NCBI RefSeq assembly: GCF_042675665.1
Contig: NZ_JBHTJI010000001.1
Span: forward strand, 434,001 to 498,000
Direction of reading: 5' to 3'
DNA: 64,000 nt
Source: Mariniflexile jejuense
GTDB taxonomy: Bacteria > Bacteroidota > Bacteroidia > Flavobacteriales > Flavobacteriaceae
Shown here: positions 50,733 to 59,282 of the stretch, piece after piece
Position numbering within the stretch: the stretch's first letter is position 1
Layout of the letters: the number at the start of each line of letters is the position of its first letter
The notes under the pieces: model-generated
Told to the model about the DNA's origin: nothing
Database searches by the model: none
What the model saw: the letters and a program-made list of their open reading frames with translations, nothing else
Program-made: the position numbers and the translations under genes

Positions 50733-52559
50733 ATGGATATAATTGAACAAATAGAAATTAAAAATTTCCGTTCTTTTGGTAACAGGAAAAAAGAATCTTA
50801 CAAAGTATTAAAATGCCAATCATTAAATATTATTTCAGGAGCTAACGACTCTGGAAAATCAAATATTTTAAGAGCTTTAAACTTATACTTCAATAAAAAA
50901 ACTGATTTAAATAATTTTTTTGATTTCAATAAAGATTTCTTCAAAAAAGAAGACCTAGATGAAAATGAAATAAAAGAGGAATTAGTTACAATTAAAATCT
51001 GGTTCTACAACCCAAAAAACTTTGGGAAAAACAAAGAAAAAACTACAAATATTTATTTGCCAGAAAAGTTCTGGGTAAGTAGAAAATGGAAGAAAACATC
51101 TGAATTTAGTCAATTTGACCAATTATCAAGCATTGAAAAAGATTTTGAAATTGAAAAAGGTTCTGACTTTGATTATTTTCTAGAAGACAATATTGATGGC
51201 TCCAAATCTCTAAAATCAAATGCTCGAGCAAGTCTTCAAAAGCAATTAACTGACTTTATCAATTCTATTCAATTCCACTACGTTCCTGCAATAAAAGACA
51301 GTAGTTATTTCTCCCACCTGTACGGTGAATTGCAACAAACTTTATGGAAAACTAAAATATCTACAGTAGAAGATAAGAAAAATGAATTTGAAAAAGCAAT
51401 ACAAGTTGAGACAGATATTTTGATGTCTGAGTTTAGAAATTCAATTTCTATTAACAGTGATATAAAACCTGTCTTTCAACTACCTTCGGATTTGATTAAT
51501 TTGTTTAGAGCATTAGTAGTCCAGACAGGAAGTGTAGATTTGACCTTAAGAGGAGATGGATTTCAAGCAAAACTTATTCCTGAAATACTCAATTTCATTG
51601 CAATTAAAGAACTTTCGTTTACTGCCAAAAGTATCAAGTCAGACTATAAGGCAAAAAAATATTTTATATGGGGGTTTGAAGAACCTGAGAATTCTTATGA
51701 ATACAGAAATGCTCAAATATTAGCAGAAAAATTTAAGGAGATATTTTCTAAAAATGCTCAAATATTTATTACAACCCACTCTTTTAATTTTCTATCACTA
51801 AGAGGTGAAAACATTGGCATATATAGAGTCTGGAAAGATAACGAAATTAAAAGGTCTAAAATAACTAAGTTAAAATTTGATAGTAAAGGAAAAATAAAAT
51901 TCGACTCATTTGCTTTAAATTCTGATTGGGATTTATTGCAAGAAGAATTAGGCTTTTTCTATTTAAATGTAGAGCTAAATCAAATATATGAGGAGAAACA
52001 AAAACAACTAGACATAATTAAAAACAAAGCAGAGCAAATAGATAAGCCAATTATTTATTCAGAAGGTTATAATTACAAGTATCTACAAAAAGCCAAGGAT
52101 ATTTATTTACCGGAAATAGATGTAGACATAAAAGATTGTGGAGGAAAAAATGAATTACAAAAATTATTTAAATTATTTGTGAAAACAGATTTTGACAGAT
52201 TTAAAATATTTTTCATTTTCGACTGTGATGCTAGAGGTTCATATTCGGACTGTAAAAGCCTTAAAACAAAAAATTTAGTTCCATATATTTTCGATAAAAA
52301 TCCGAATAATCAAATTGAAGAATTACAGTCAGGCATTGAAAATCTATTTGACTCTGAAATAATTGAAATTAAAGACGAGTCCTATTTATTTGATGTTACT
52401 ACTATTGATAGAAATGGTGTTATTCAAAGTAGAAATCGAAAACTTAGAAAAGATAACTTTGAGAAGTATATTCTTGAAGAAAGACTTATAGATGATGATT
52501 TTTATAGATTTGAATCCTTATTTGAATTAATAAAAGAAAAATTAAATAACAAGGCATAA
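50733..52559 (+). CDS. OLD-type ATPase with TOPRIM domain, possible defence nuclease
   Basis: 608 residues. An ABC/SMC-type ATPase takes up the first 400: IKNFRSFGNRKK at the start, Walker A GANDSGKSN at about residue 36, LRGDGFQAKLIPEIL as signature-like segment, FIWGFEEPENSYEY as Walker B, and ITTHSFNFLSL as the H loop. The last 200 hold a TOPRIM-like nuclease domain: PIIYSEGYN (Glu, about 440) and FFIFDCDARG (Asp-x-Asp, about 497). This is the layout of overcoming-lysogenisation-defect (OLD) family nucleases, many of which act in phage defence. No UvrD-like helicase (GajB), reverse transcriptase or other partner is adjacent, so it is a class 1-like solo gene. 9-bp inverted repeats TTATGCCTT/AAGGCATAA bracket it. 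Confidence 0.85.
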   Translation: MDIIEQIEIKNFRSFGNRKKESYKVLKCQSLNIISGANDSGKSNILRALNLYFNKKTDLNNFFDFNKDFFKKEDLDENEIKEELVTIKIWFYNPKNFGKNKEKTTNIYLPEKFWVSRKWKKTSEFSQFDQLSSIEKDFEIEKGSDFDYFLEDNIDGSKSLKSNARASLQKQLTDFINSIQFHYVPAIKDSSYFSHLYGELQQTLWKTKISTVEDKKNEFEKAIQVETDILMSEFRNSISINSDIKPVFQLPSDLINLFRALVVQTGSVDLTLRGDGFQAKLIPEILNFIAIKELSFTAKSIKSDYKAKKYFIWGFEEPENSYEYRNAQILAEKFKEIFSKNAQIFITTHSFNFLSLRGENIGIYRVWKDNEIKRSKITKLKFDSKGKIKFDSFALNSDWDLLQEELGFFYLNVELNQIYEEKQKQLDIIKNKAEQIDKPIIYSEGYNYKYLQKAKDIYLPEIDVDIKDCGGKNELQKLFKLFVKTDFDRFKIFFIFDCDARGSYSDCKSLKTKNLVPYIFDKNPNNQIEELQSGIENLFDSEIIEIKDESYLFDVTTIDRNGVIQSRNRKLRKDNFEKYILEERLIDDDFYRFESLFELIKEKLNNKA

Positions 52560-52719
52560 TAAAAATGCATATAAAAATAGGCGAAATAGTAATAAATTCA
52601 AGGCTTTATGTTTGTATCAAAGTTTGTACTTGTCTGAAAATTTCGTACTTCGATATCGCCTAATTTTCATATACTAACCGTCAAACGAACCAACACCAAT
52701 CCCCAAGTAAATAAAACAA

Positions 52720-52747
52720 AAAATCCCACTTTTTCAGGCGGGATTTC
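52720..52747 (-). terminator. glyA terminator
   Basis: On the minus strand AAATCCCGC pairs with GTGGGATTT (one G-T pair) around an 8-base loop, followed by a T run. It lies 23 bases after the glyA stop. The 160 bases between it and the OLD gene hold a 7-bp pair TAGGCGA/TCGCCTA about 80 bases apart and otherwise nothing recognised. Confidence 0.78.
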
Positions 52748-52769
52748 TCAATGGTAGGTTATAACAATA

Positions 52770-54044
52770 TTAAGCCACAAACAACGGTCTGTTTGCCATC
52801 ATATCGTTTACTTTATCTTTAACAGCTTCTAAAACTGCTTCGTTTTCGTAATTGTTTATTACTTCATCAATTAAATCAACAATTGCAATCATATCTGCTT
52901 CTTTTAAACCTCTGGTTGTTACTGCAGCAGTTCCAACACGAATACCCGATGTTACAAACGGCGAACGTGTATCAAAAGGTACCATGTTTTTATTTACGGT
53001 AATATCGGCTTTTACCAACGCTTGTTCTGCATCTTTACCCGATACGTTTTTGTTACGTAAATCTATTAACATACAGTGGTTATCGGTACCACTAGAAATA
53101 ATATTATAGCCTTTTTCAACTAAAGCTTTTGCCATAATTGCAGCATTTGCTTTTACTTGTAATTGGTAGTGTAAAAATTCATCGGTTAATGCTTCACCAA
53201 ATGCAATAGCTTTTGCAGCAATAATATGCTCTAATGGTCCACCTTGGTTTCCTGGAAAAACTGCCGAATCTAATAATGATGACATTTTACGTAAACTACC
53301 ATCTTTTAAAGTAATACCGAATGGGTTATCAAAATCTTGACCCATCATAATCATACCACCTCTTGGACCTCTTAAGGTTTTGTGTGTAGTTGTTGTTACA
53401 ATATGGCAATGTGGAATGGGGTCGTTTAAAATACCTTTTGCAATTAACCCTGCTGGATGAGAAATATCTGCCATTAAAATAGCTCCAACACTATCAGCAA
53501 TCACTCTAAAACGTTTAAAATCAATATCGCGAGAATATGCCGATGCTCCAGCAATAATTAATTTTGGTTGTTCTTTAGTAGCTATTTCTTGAATTTTATC
53601 ATAGTTTAAAACACCTGTCTCCTGCTCTACACCATAAAATACTGGATTGTATAATTTACCAGAAAAGTTTACTGGCGACCCATGTGTTAAATGCCCACCA
53701 TGCGATAAATCGAATCCTAAAATTTTGTCACCTGGTGTTAAACATGCATGGTAAACGGCTGTGTTTGCTTGACTACCAGAGTGTGGTTGTACGTTTACAT
53801 AATCTGCTCCAAACAAAGCTTTTGCTCTATCAATAGCAATTTGTTCTACTTCATCAACTACTTCACAACCACCATAGTAACGTTTACCTGGGTAACCTTC
53901 GGCATATTTATTGGTTAATACAGAGCCAGCAGCTTCCATTACTTGTGGGCTTACAAAATTCTCTGATGCAATAAGTTCTATACCATGAAGTTGGCGTTCT
54001 TTTTCAGCTTCAATAAGTTCAAAAATTTGTTCGTCGCGTTGCAT
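52770..54044 (-). CDS. glyA: Serine hydroxymethyltransferase
   Basis: 424 residues, normal length. LHGIELIASENFVSPQV, YAEGYPGKRYYGGCE, VNVQPHSGSQANTAVYH, DISHPAGLIAKG and the PLP lysine in TTTHKTLRGPRGGMI are all present. It converts serine and THF to glycine and methylene-THF, which PanB also uses. It is monocistronic, divergent from fumarylacetoacetase. A TATTTTTG box lies 28 bases upstream. Confidence 0.97.
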   Translation of the reverse strand: MQRDEQIFELIEAEKERQLHGIELIASENFVSPQVMEAAGSVLTNKYAEGYPGKRYYGGCEVVDEVEQIAIDRAKALFGADYVNVQPHSGSQANTAVYHACLTPGDKILGFDLSHGGHLTHGSPVNFSGKLYNPVFYGVEQETGVLNYDKIQEIATKEQPKLIIAGASAYSRDIDFKRFRVIADSVGAILMADISHPAGLIAKGILNDPIPHCHIVTTTTHKTLRGPRGGMIMMGQDFDNPFGITLKDGSLRKMSSLLDSAVFPGNQGGPLEHIIAAKAIAFGEALTDEFLHYQLQVKANAAIMAKALVEKGYNIISSGTDNHCMLIDLRNKNVSGKDAEQALVKADITVNKNMVPFDTRSPFVTSGIRVGTAAVTTRGLKEADMIAIVDLIDEVINNYENEAVLEAVKDKVNDMMANRPLFVA

Positions 54045-54071
54045 AAAATGAGTTTCTTTTTAAATATTCGG

Positions 54072-54079
54072 CAAAAATA
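54072..54079 (-). promoter_or_regulatory. glyA -7 box
   Basis: TATTTTTG on the minus strand matches TAnnTTTG, 27 bases before the glyA ATG. No good -33 TTG is seen. Confidence 0.4.
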
Positions 54080-54172
54080 ACAAATAGATTAGTTAAATTC
54101 ACTAAAAAACATATATTTACTATTAAGTTTTTAACCAATTTATCAACGGTTAAAAGAAACCTAATTTTTCGG

Positions 54173-54211
54173 CATTTTATTCTAATAAAATGAAAAAAAT
54201 GTGTAGGTTTG
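54173..54211 (+). promoter_or_regulatory. fahA promoter with perfect inverted repeat
   Basis: CATTTTATT (54173-54181) and AATAAAATG (54184-54192) are perfect 9-bp arms with a 2-base centre. TAGGTTTG (54204-54211), a TAnnTTTG box, follows after 11 bases. The repeat thus covers the -33 region and is a good operator candidate. Confidence 0.45.
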
Positions 54212-54244
54212 AATATAATTCCATAAACATAAAATATACAAGTT

Positions 54245-55528
54245 ATGCCATTATCAGCTAACAATCCAGATAGAAAATCGTGGTTACACGTAGATAAAAA
54301 CTCCGATTTTCCCATACAAAACATCCCATTTGGAGTATTTTTAACGCGTGATGATGTTATTACCATTGGCACCCGAATTGGCGATACGGCTATTGATTTG
54401 GGAGCATTACACCAATTAGGCTATTTTGATGATATTCCTTTAACCGATGATATTTTTCTTCAAGATACCTTAAATGATTTTATTGCCGATGGTAGAAAAA
54501 CATGGCGTGCTGTAAGAAACCGTATTGCTCAAATTTTTGATAGTAATAATCCTATTTTAAAAGATAATAAACGCCACAAGGAGATTGTTTTATTTCGTTT
54601 AGATGAAATTGAAATGCAACTACCTGTACAAATTGGCGATTATACCGATTTTTACTCAAGCATTGAACACGCAACCAATGTAGGTTCGATGTTTAGAGAT
54701 CCTGAAAATGCTTTGTTACCAAATTGGTTACACATTCCTATTGCTTATCATGGCAGAAGTTCATCAATCATTCCATCTGGAATTCCGGTACATAGACCTC
54801 AAGGGCAAATGCTGCCTCCTGGTGCTGACACACCTGTTTTCGGGCCAAGTAAATTAGTCGATTTTGAACTTGAAATGGCGTTTATTACTACTGTTGCTAA
54901 CGATTTAGGTGAACCTATTCCTGTTGATGAAACTGAAGAATACATTTTTGGTTTGGTTTTATTAAACGATTGGAGTGCGCGCGATATTCAAAAATGGGAA
55001 TATGTACCTTTAGGTCCATTTTTAGCGAAAAACTTTGCATCATCTATTTCTCCTTGGATTGTAACCCTGGATGCTTTAGAACCTTATCGTGTTGAAAGTC
55101 CTAAACCAATTAAACCACAATTAGAATATCTTCAATATAAAGGTAAAAAGAGTTACGATATTAATTTAGAAGTAGCCATTCGCCCAAGTGGTGCAAAAGA
55201 AACTATTGTAAGTAAATCTAATTTTAAGTATATGTACTGGAACATGGCACAACAATTGGCGCATCATACTGTAAATGGTTGCCCAATAAATTCTGGTGAT
55301 ATGATGGGTAGTGGAACTATTTCTGGCCCAACACCCGATTCATACGGCTCGATGTTAGAACTAACATGGAATGGTGAAAAACCTTTAAAAATGAAAGATG
55401 GTAGCGAGCGTACATTTATAAATGATAACGACACCGTTATTATGCGTGGTTACTGTGAAAAAGATGGTACACGTATAGGTTTTGGCGAAGTTTCAACCAA
55501 GTTATTGCCTGTTTTTAAGCGTAAATAA
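54245..55528 (+). CDS. fahA: Fumarylacetoacetase
   Basis: 427 residues, full length. DFPIQNIPFGVF is the N-terminal SH3-like part. The catalytic domain shows YTDFYSSIEHATNVG (metal Asp and His), PIAYHGRSSSIIPSGIPVHRPQGQ, LVDFELEMAF (metal Glu), LLNDWSARDIQKWEYVPLGPFLAKNF and NSGDMMGSGTISGP. It cleaves fumarylacetoacetate to fumarate and acetoacetate, the last step of tyrosine and phenylalanine breakdown. The other pathway genes are not in the window. It is monocistronic, divergent from glyA. Confidence 0.97.
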   Translation: MPLSANNPDRKSWLHVDKNSDFPIQNIPFGVFLTRDDVITIGTRIGDTAIDLGALHQLGYFDDIPLTDDIFLQDTLNDFIADGRKTWRAVRNRIAQIFDSNNPILKDNKRHKEIVLFRLDEIEMQLPVQIGDYTDFYSSIEHATNVGSMFRDPENALLPNWLHIPIAYHGRSSSIIPSGIPVHRPQGQMLPPGADTPVFGPSKLVDFELEMAFITTVANDLGEPIPVDETEEYIFGLVLLNDWSARDIQKWEYVPLGPFLAKNFASSISPWIVTLDALEPYRVESPKPIKPQLEYLQYKGKKSYDINLEVAIRPSGAKETIVSKSNFKYMYWNMAQQLAHHTVNGCPINSGDMMGSGTISGPTPDSYGSMLELTWNGEKPLKMKDGSERTFINDNDTVIMRGYCEKDGTRIGFGEVSTKLLPVFKRK

Positions 55529-55605
55529 AAATGAGTTTTATGGCTGTAATGAAGTATGATGTTTTTATTTCATTGTTGTAAAACATTTGATTACATTTAA
55601 TTTAA

Positions 55606-55920
55606 ATGGATAATAGAAACTATTACACCAATAAATCATTTAAAAACAGTTTGATAGTAAGCTGTTTAATTGTAATCTGCTTAGTAGCAATTTTATTAAC
55701 TAGAGGCTCTGAATATGCTAGCTCTGGACTATTTGTTGGGCTTCCTATTTTAATTGCATGGATTTTGGGATTTATTGGTATAATCCAAATAATCAAAGGT
55801 AGAAAAGAGAAAAAATCTTTAAAATTATTTGCTGCTCTGATAATAAATGGATTAATACTAGCATTTTTCATGACCATTATTATTTCAAATATTATAGATG
55901 TTGCTTGTGCTTTTATATAA
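55606..55920 (+). CDS. Small membrane protein, unknown
   Basis: 104 residues with three hydrophobic helices (about 15-32, 40-60, 72-98) and a basic loop GRKEKKSLK between helices 2 and 3. No family recognised; the layout resembles DUF4190-like small membrane proteins. The opposite frame is also open but reads less naturally, so the plus-strand call is preferred. It is followed by a second small membrane gene. Confidence 0.55.
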   Translation: MDNRNYYTNKSFKNSLIVSCLIVICLVAILLTRGSEYASSGLFVGLPILIAWILGFIGIIQIIKGRKEKKSLKLFAALIINGLILAFFMTIIISNIIDVACAFI

Positions 55921-56070
55921 AACATTTTACAACACAGTGAATAAAAAATTGCTAATTTTAGTTAAACCTATTTGAGTTGCTCGTTTGCTTACAGTTGATT
56001 TTAATTCGGAAAATCCTCGTACTCAAACCCAAAATTTCGATACACATAAACATTAAGATGCATTTGAAAA

Positions 56071-56457
56071 ATGAACGAAATATTTGATTTAGTTTATAAA
56101 TTTTTAAAATGGATTTCATTTGTAACTGGCTTTACTTACAGAGAAGTTAATATTGTTGTTTATTTCATCATTATCCCTTCATTCTTTTTTTATTTAATAA
56201 GTAGAATTTTAAAAAAAAATTACCCAATAATTGTATTTATTGTTTTGACCATAATTACGATTATGATAATTCCTAACTTCGAAAGATTTTCTGATAATTT
56301 TTTTGACAAATCTGTTGATTTTTTGAATTGGTTTGAGGTTATCGGATTGAATTATATTCAAGCTTCAGTTGTCATTTGCGTAATAATTCCAATTATCACT
56401 ATTAGCCTATTACTATATTATAAAATAAAAATAAATCGGAATACAAACGAACTCTAA
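56071..56457 (+). CDS. Small membrane protein, unknown
   Basis: 128 residues with about three hydrophobic helices (25-45, 52-70, 90-120), isoleucine-rich, ending in a charged tail KIKINRNTNEL. I do not recognise it. It is preceded by a 150-base gap that contains TTTGAGT and ACTCAAA arms about 45 bases apart (near 55971 and 56021). Together with the gene at 55606 it forms a small accessory stretch between fahA and the lipoprotein gene. Confidence 0.5.
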   Translation: MNEIFDLVYKFLKWISFVTGFTYREVNIVVYFIIIPSFFFYLISRILKKNYPIIVFIVLTIITIMIIPNFERFSDNFFDKSVDFLNWFEVIGLNYIQASVVICVIIPIITISLLLYYKIKINRNTNEL

Positions 56458-56622
56458 CAACTTGTTTAGTTCCTTGATTTAAAACAACAAAAAAAGAAAT
56501 ATTATTCTTTCGAAAATAATAAAAACACATCATTTTAACCGATTTATTAGCATTTTATCTGTCGTTTTAGTAATTTGGCACCCTTATTGGATATTGAAGT
56601 CAATAAACCAAACGCAAAACCC

Positions 56623-57801
56623 ATGATAAAAACATTACTTTACACATTATCAATTGCTTGTATACTATCTTGCAGCACAAGTAAACAAATTGAAAAAGCT
56701 GTTAGTACAGGCAATTACGACCAAGCTATTTACGATGCTATTGGTAAGTTAAGAACTAATAAGGATAAAAAAGGAAAATCCGATTTTATTGTGATGCTAC
56801 AAGAAGCTTACAATAAAGCTAATGAACGTGATTTAAACACAATTAACTTTCTTAAAAAAGATAATAATCCAGAAAACTACCTACGCATTTATGATATGTA
56901 TGTAGGTTTAGAAAAGCGACAAGCACTAATAAAACCTATTTTACCACTTGCTATTAATGGTAGAACCGTAAAATTTGATATTAAAGATTATTCCAACGAC
57001 ATCATCAAATTTAAAAACGATGCGTCTTTACAAATTTATAACAATGCGCTGGGACTTTTAAAATCGAATAACAAACTAGATGCTAGACAAGCATTCAATA
57101 TGTTTCAAGATATTGAAGACATAAACCCTAATTATAGAGATGTGCGCAACCTTTTGGAAGTAGCACACAATAAAGGTACCGATTTTGTTTTGGTTGATAT
57201 GATTAATGATACACGCAAAACAATTCCTACCCGATTGGAAGATGATTTGCTAAACTTTAGTACTTACGGCCTTAATAATTTATGGACAGTTTACCACAAC
57301 AACCCCGTTGATAAAGTAACTTATGATTATAACATGCGTGTAAACCTTAGAGATATTAACTTATCACCAGAGCAAATTAAGGAACGTCAAATTATAAAAG
57401 AAAAACAAGTAGTTGACGGTAAAAAAGATTTGTTAGATGAAAAAGGTAATAAAGTAAAGGACAGTTTAGGCAAAGTTATACAAGTTGATAAACTAATTAC
57501 CGTACGTTGTGAATACTACGAAAGCACCCAATTTAAATCGGCTCAAGTAGCTGGAAATGTGGAGTATGTTGACATTAAAAACAAACAATTAGTTGATGCA
57601 TTTCCCATAAGTAGCGAATTTGTTTTTCAACATGTTTTTGCAACTTCACGTGGTGATAGACGTGCTTTAGAAACCACCTTGTTACCATTTTTAAATAACA
57701 GGCAAGTACCTTTTCCTAGTGAAGAACAAATGATTTACGACACTGGTGAAGATTTAAAAGCCCAACTTAAAAAGATTATAAATTCTTATAACCCGAGATA
57801 G
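56623..57801 (+). CDS. Lipoprotein of unknown function
   Basis: 392 residues from the ATG at 56623 (MIKTLLYTLSIACILSCSTSK). A TTG 16 codons upstream is open but would hide the signal. The lipobox ILSCS puts a lipidated Cys at about residue 17. The N-terminal part is helical with tetratricopeptide-like units (TGNYDQAIYDAIGKLRTNK, ARQAFNMFQDIEDINPNYRD). The C-terminal half is strand-rich (VRCEYYESTQFKSAQVAGNVEYVD, FVFQHVFATSRGDRRALE). A conserved flavobacterial envelope protein by general character, without assigned role. Confidence 0.78.
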   Translation: MIKTLLYTLSIACILSCSTSKQIEKAVSTGNYDQAIYDAIGKLRTNKDKKGKSDFIVMLQEAYNKANERDLNTINFLKKDNNPENYLRIYDMYVGLEKRQALIKPILPLAINGRTVKFDIKDYSNDIIKFKNDASLQIYNNALGLLKSNNKLDARQAFNMFQDIEDINPNYRDVRNLLEVAHNKGTDFVLVDMINDTRKTIPTRLEDDLLNFSTYGLNNLWTVYHNNPVDKVTYDYNMRVNLRDINLSPEQIKERQIIKEKQVVDGKKDLLDEKGNKVKDSLGKVIQVDKLITVRCEYYESTQFKSAQVAGNVEYVDIKNKQLVDAFPISSEFVFQHVFATSRGDRRALETTLLPFLNNRQVPFPSEEQMIYDTGEDLKAQLKKIINSYNPR

Positions 57802-57830
57802 ATAGAAATACCAAAAAACACTATTATTTT

Positions 57831-57860
57831 GTCCGTTCGAGTGCAGTCGAGAACTTTGAG
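57831..57860. repeat. Short dispersed repeat (TTCGAGTGCAGTCGAGAAC type)
   Basis: GTCCGTTCGAGTGCAGTCGA followed by GAACTTTGAG is a nearly palindromic GC-richer unit in AT-rich DNA, of a kind I recognise as scattered between genes in flavobacteria. It lies in the 230-base gap before the methyltransferase gene. Confidence 0.5.
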
Positions 57861-57992
57861 CTATTAACGTAGTTTAGGTATCGAATTTAGTTTTTATTGA
57901 GCAAAGGCATAAGGATTTAGTTGATAGGGATTTGATAAAAAAAATTATAATTTCTTTTTACATTTTAAATTTTTTAGTTCAAAAACAACTAT

Positions 57993-58000
57993 TATATTTG
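57993..58000 (+). promoter_or_regulatory. Methyltransferase -7 box
   Basis: TATATTTG matches TAnnTTTG, 31 bases before the ATG at 58032. AACC (58002) and GGTT (58014) sit just downstream and could be part of an operator for the methyltransferase's own helix-turn-helix domain. Confidence 0.4.
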
Positions 58001-58031
58001 TAACCATTGTATAAGGTTTAACAACTTGGTT

Positions 58032-59282
58032 ATGAATGAATATCTTTCACTTGCAGAAGCTGCTGAAATTGTTGGAAAAAGTAAAGAAACGCTTAGGCGT
58101 TGGGATAATGAAGGCATTCTTAAAGCTGTAAGAGAACCAGTTTCTAATTATCGTGTTTACAGAAAAGATGATGTCCAAACTTTATTGGGAAATCTTTTTG
58201 ATGAAAAGTCTGAAGAAACAATTTCAAATTACGAAGAACCTTTACAAGATTATTCGGTACTAGAACTTTTTGCAGGCGCAGGTGGTTTAGCAATTGGAAT
58301 GGAAAAAGCAGGACTTAAATGTGCCGCTTTGAATGAAATTGACAAATGGGCTTGCCAAACACTTATAAAAAACAGACCAAATTGGAATGTTTTAGAAGGT
58401 GACATTAAAAATTTTGATTTTTCAGAATACAGAGATAATATAGACGTTGTTACTGGTGGTTTTCCATGTCAAGCATTTAGTTATGCAGGAAAAAAATTAG
58501 GATTGAATGACGCCCGAGGCACGTTATTTTATGAATTTGCAAGAGTTGTTCAAGAAGTAAACCCTCCTATTTGTATAGGTGAAAATGTTCGAGGTTTATT
58601 GAGCCATGAAAAAGGAAAAACATTGGAAGGCATGATATCCATATTAGATGAAATTGGATACAATGTAGTTCCTGTAAAAGTTTTAAAGGCCATACACTAC
58701 AAAGTGCCTCAAAAAAGAGAACGCCTTATTTTGGTCGGCATTAGAAAAGATATTGACATTCTTTATGAATATCCTACAGCGCATCAAAAAATCTACACTC
58801 TTAAAGACGCTTTAAAAAAAGGTTCATTATTTGAAAACAATGTGCCTAAATCTGAAGGTGCAAAATATCCAAAGTACAAAAAAGAAATACTTGATTTAGT
58901 ACCTCAAAAGGGATATTGGAGAGATTTACCTTTGGATATTCAAAAAGAATATATGGGTGGGAGTTTTTATTTAGGTGGTGGAAAAACTGGAATGGCTCGG
59001 AGAATTGGTTGGGATGAACCTTGTTTGACACTTACATGTAGTCCTGCCCAAAAACAGACCGAAAGATGCCACCCAGACGAAACTCGTCCGTTTACGGTAA
59101 GAGAATATGCAAGAATTCAAACATTTCCTGATGATTGGGAGTTTTCTGGTTCTATAGCTCAACAATACAAACAAATCGGAAACGCAGTTCCTGTGAATTT
59201 GGGGCAAGAAATAGGCTATTCAATAATAAAATTTATGAATCAGTTGGTTCAAGCTAAAAGTCAAAAAGTGGCGAATTTCTAA
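58032..59282 (+). CDS. DNA (cytosine-5) methyltransferase with N-terminal HTH
   Basis: 416 residues from the ATG at 58032 (a TTG at 58026 is also open). Residues 1-60 form a MerR/excisionase-type helix-turn-helix: YLSLAEAAEIVGKSKETLRRWDNEGILKA and SNYRVYRKDDVQTLL. The m5C methyltransferase motifs follow in order: LELFAGAGGLAIGMEKAG (I), GGFPCQAFSYAG (IV, catalytic Cys about 147), GENVRGLL (VI), QKRERLILVGIRKD (VIII) and QIGNAVPVNLGQEIG (X). It protects host DNA from the neighbouring endonuclease. The HTH part probably represses its own promoter, as in other methyltransferases of control type. It ends inside the endonuclease gene of the other strand. Confidence 0.95.
   Translation: MNEYLSLAEAAEIVGKSKETLRRWDNEGILKAVREPVSNYRVYRKDDVQTLLGNLFDEKSEETISNYEEPLQDYSVLELFAGAGGLAIGMEKAGLKCAALNEIDKWACQTLIKNRPNWNVLEGDIKNFDFSEYRDNIDVVTGGFPCQAFSYAGKKLGLNDARGTLFYEFARVVQEVNPPICIGENVRGLLSHEKGKTLEGMISILDEIGYNVVPVKVLKAIHYKVPQKRERLILVGIRKDIDILYEYPTAHQKIYTLKDALKKGSLFENNVPKSEGAKYPKYKKEILDLVPQKGYWRDLPLDIQKEYMGGSFYLGGGKTGMARRIGWDEPCLTLTCSPAQKQTERCHPDETRPFTVREYARIQTFPDDWEFSGSIAQQYKQIGNAVPVNLGQEIGYSIIKFMNQLVQAKSQKVANF

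Noticed and set aside
50733..52559. Gabija (GajA) or PARIS/retron-type effector
   Set aside because: No helicase, AriB-like or reverse-transcriptase partner is adjacent, so only the general OLD family can be supported.
52561..52720. Integron attC-like site after the OLD gene
   Set aside because: TAGGCGA/TCGCCTA arms are present, but the R and L box pattern of attC sites and any integrase gene are missing.
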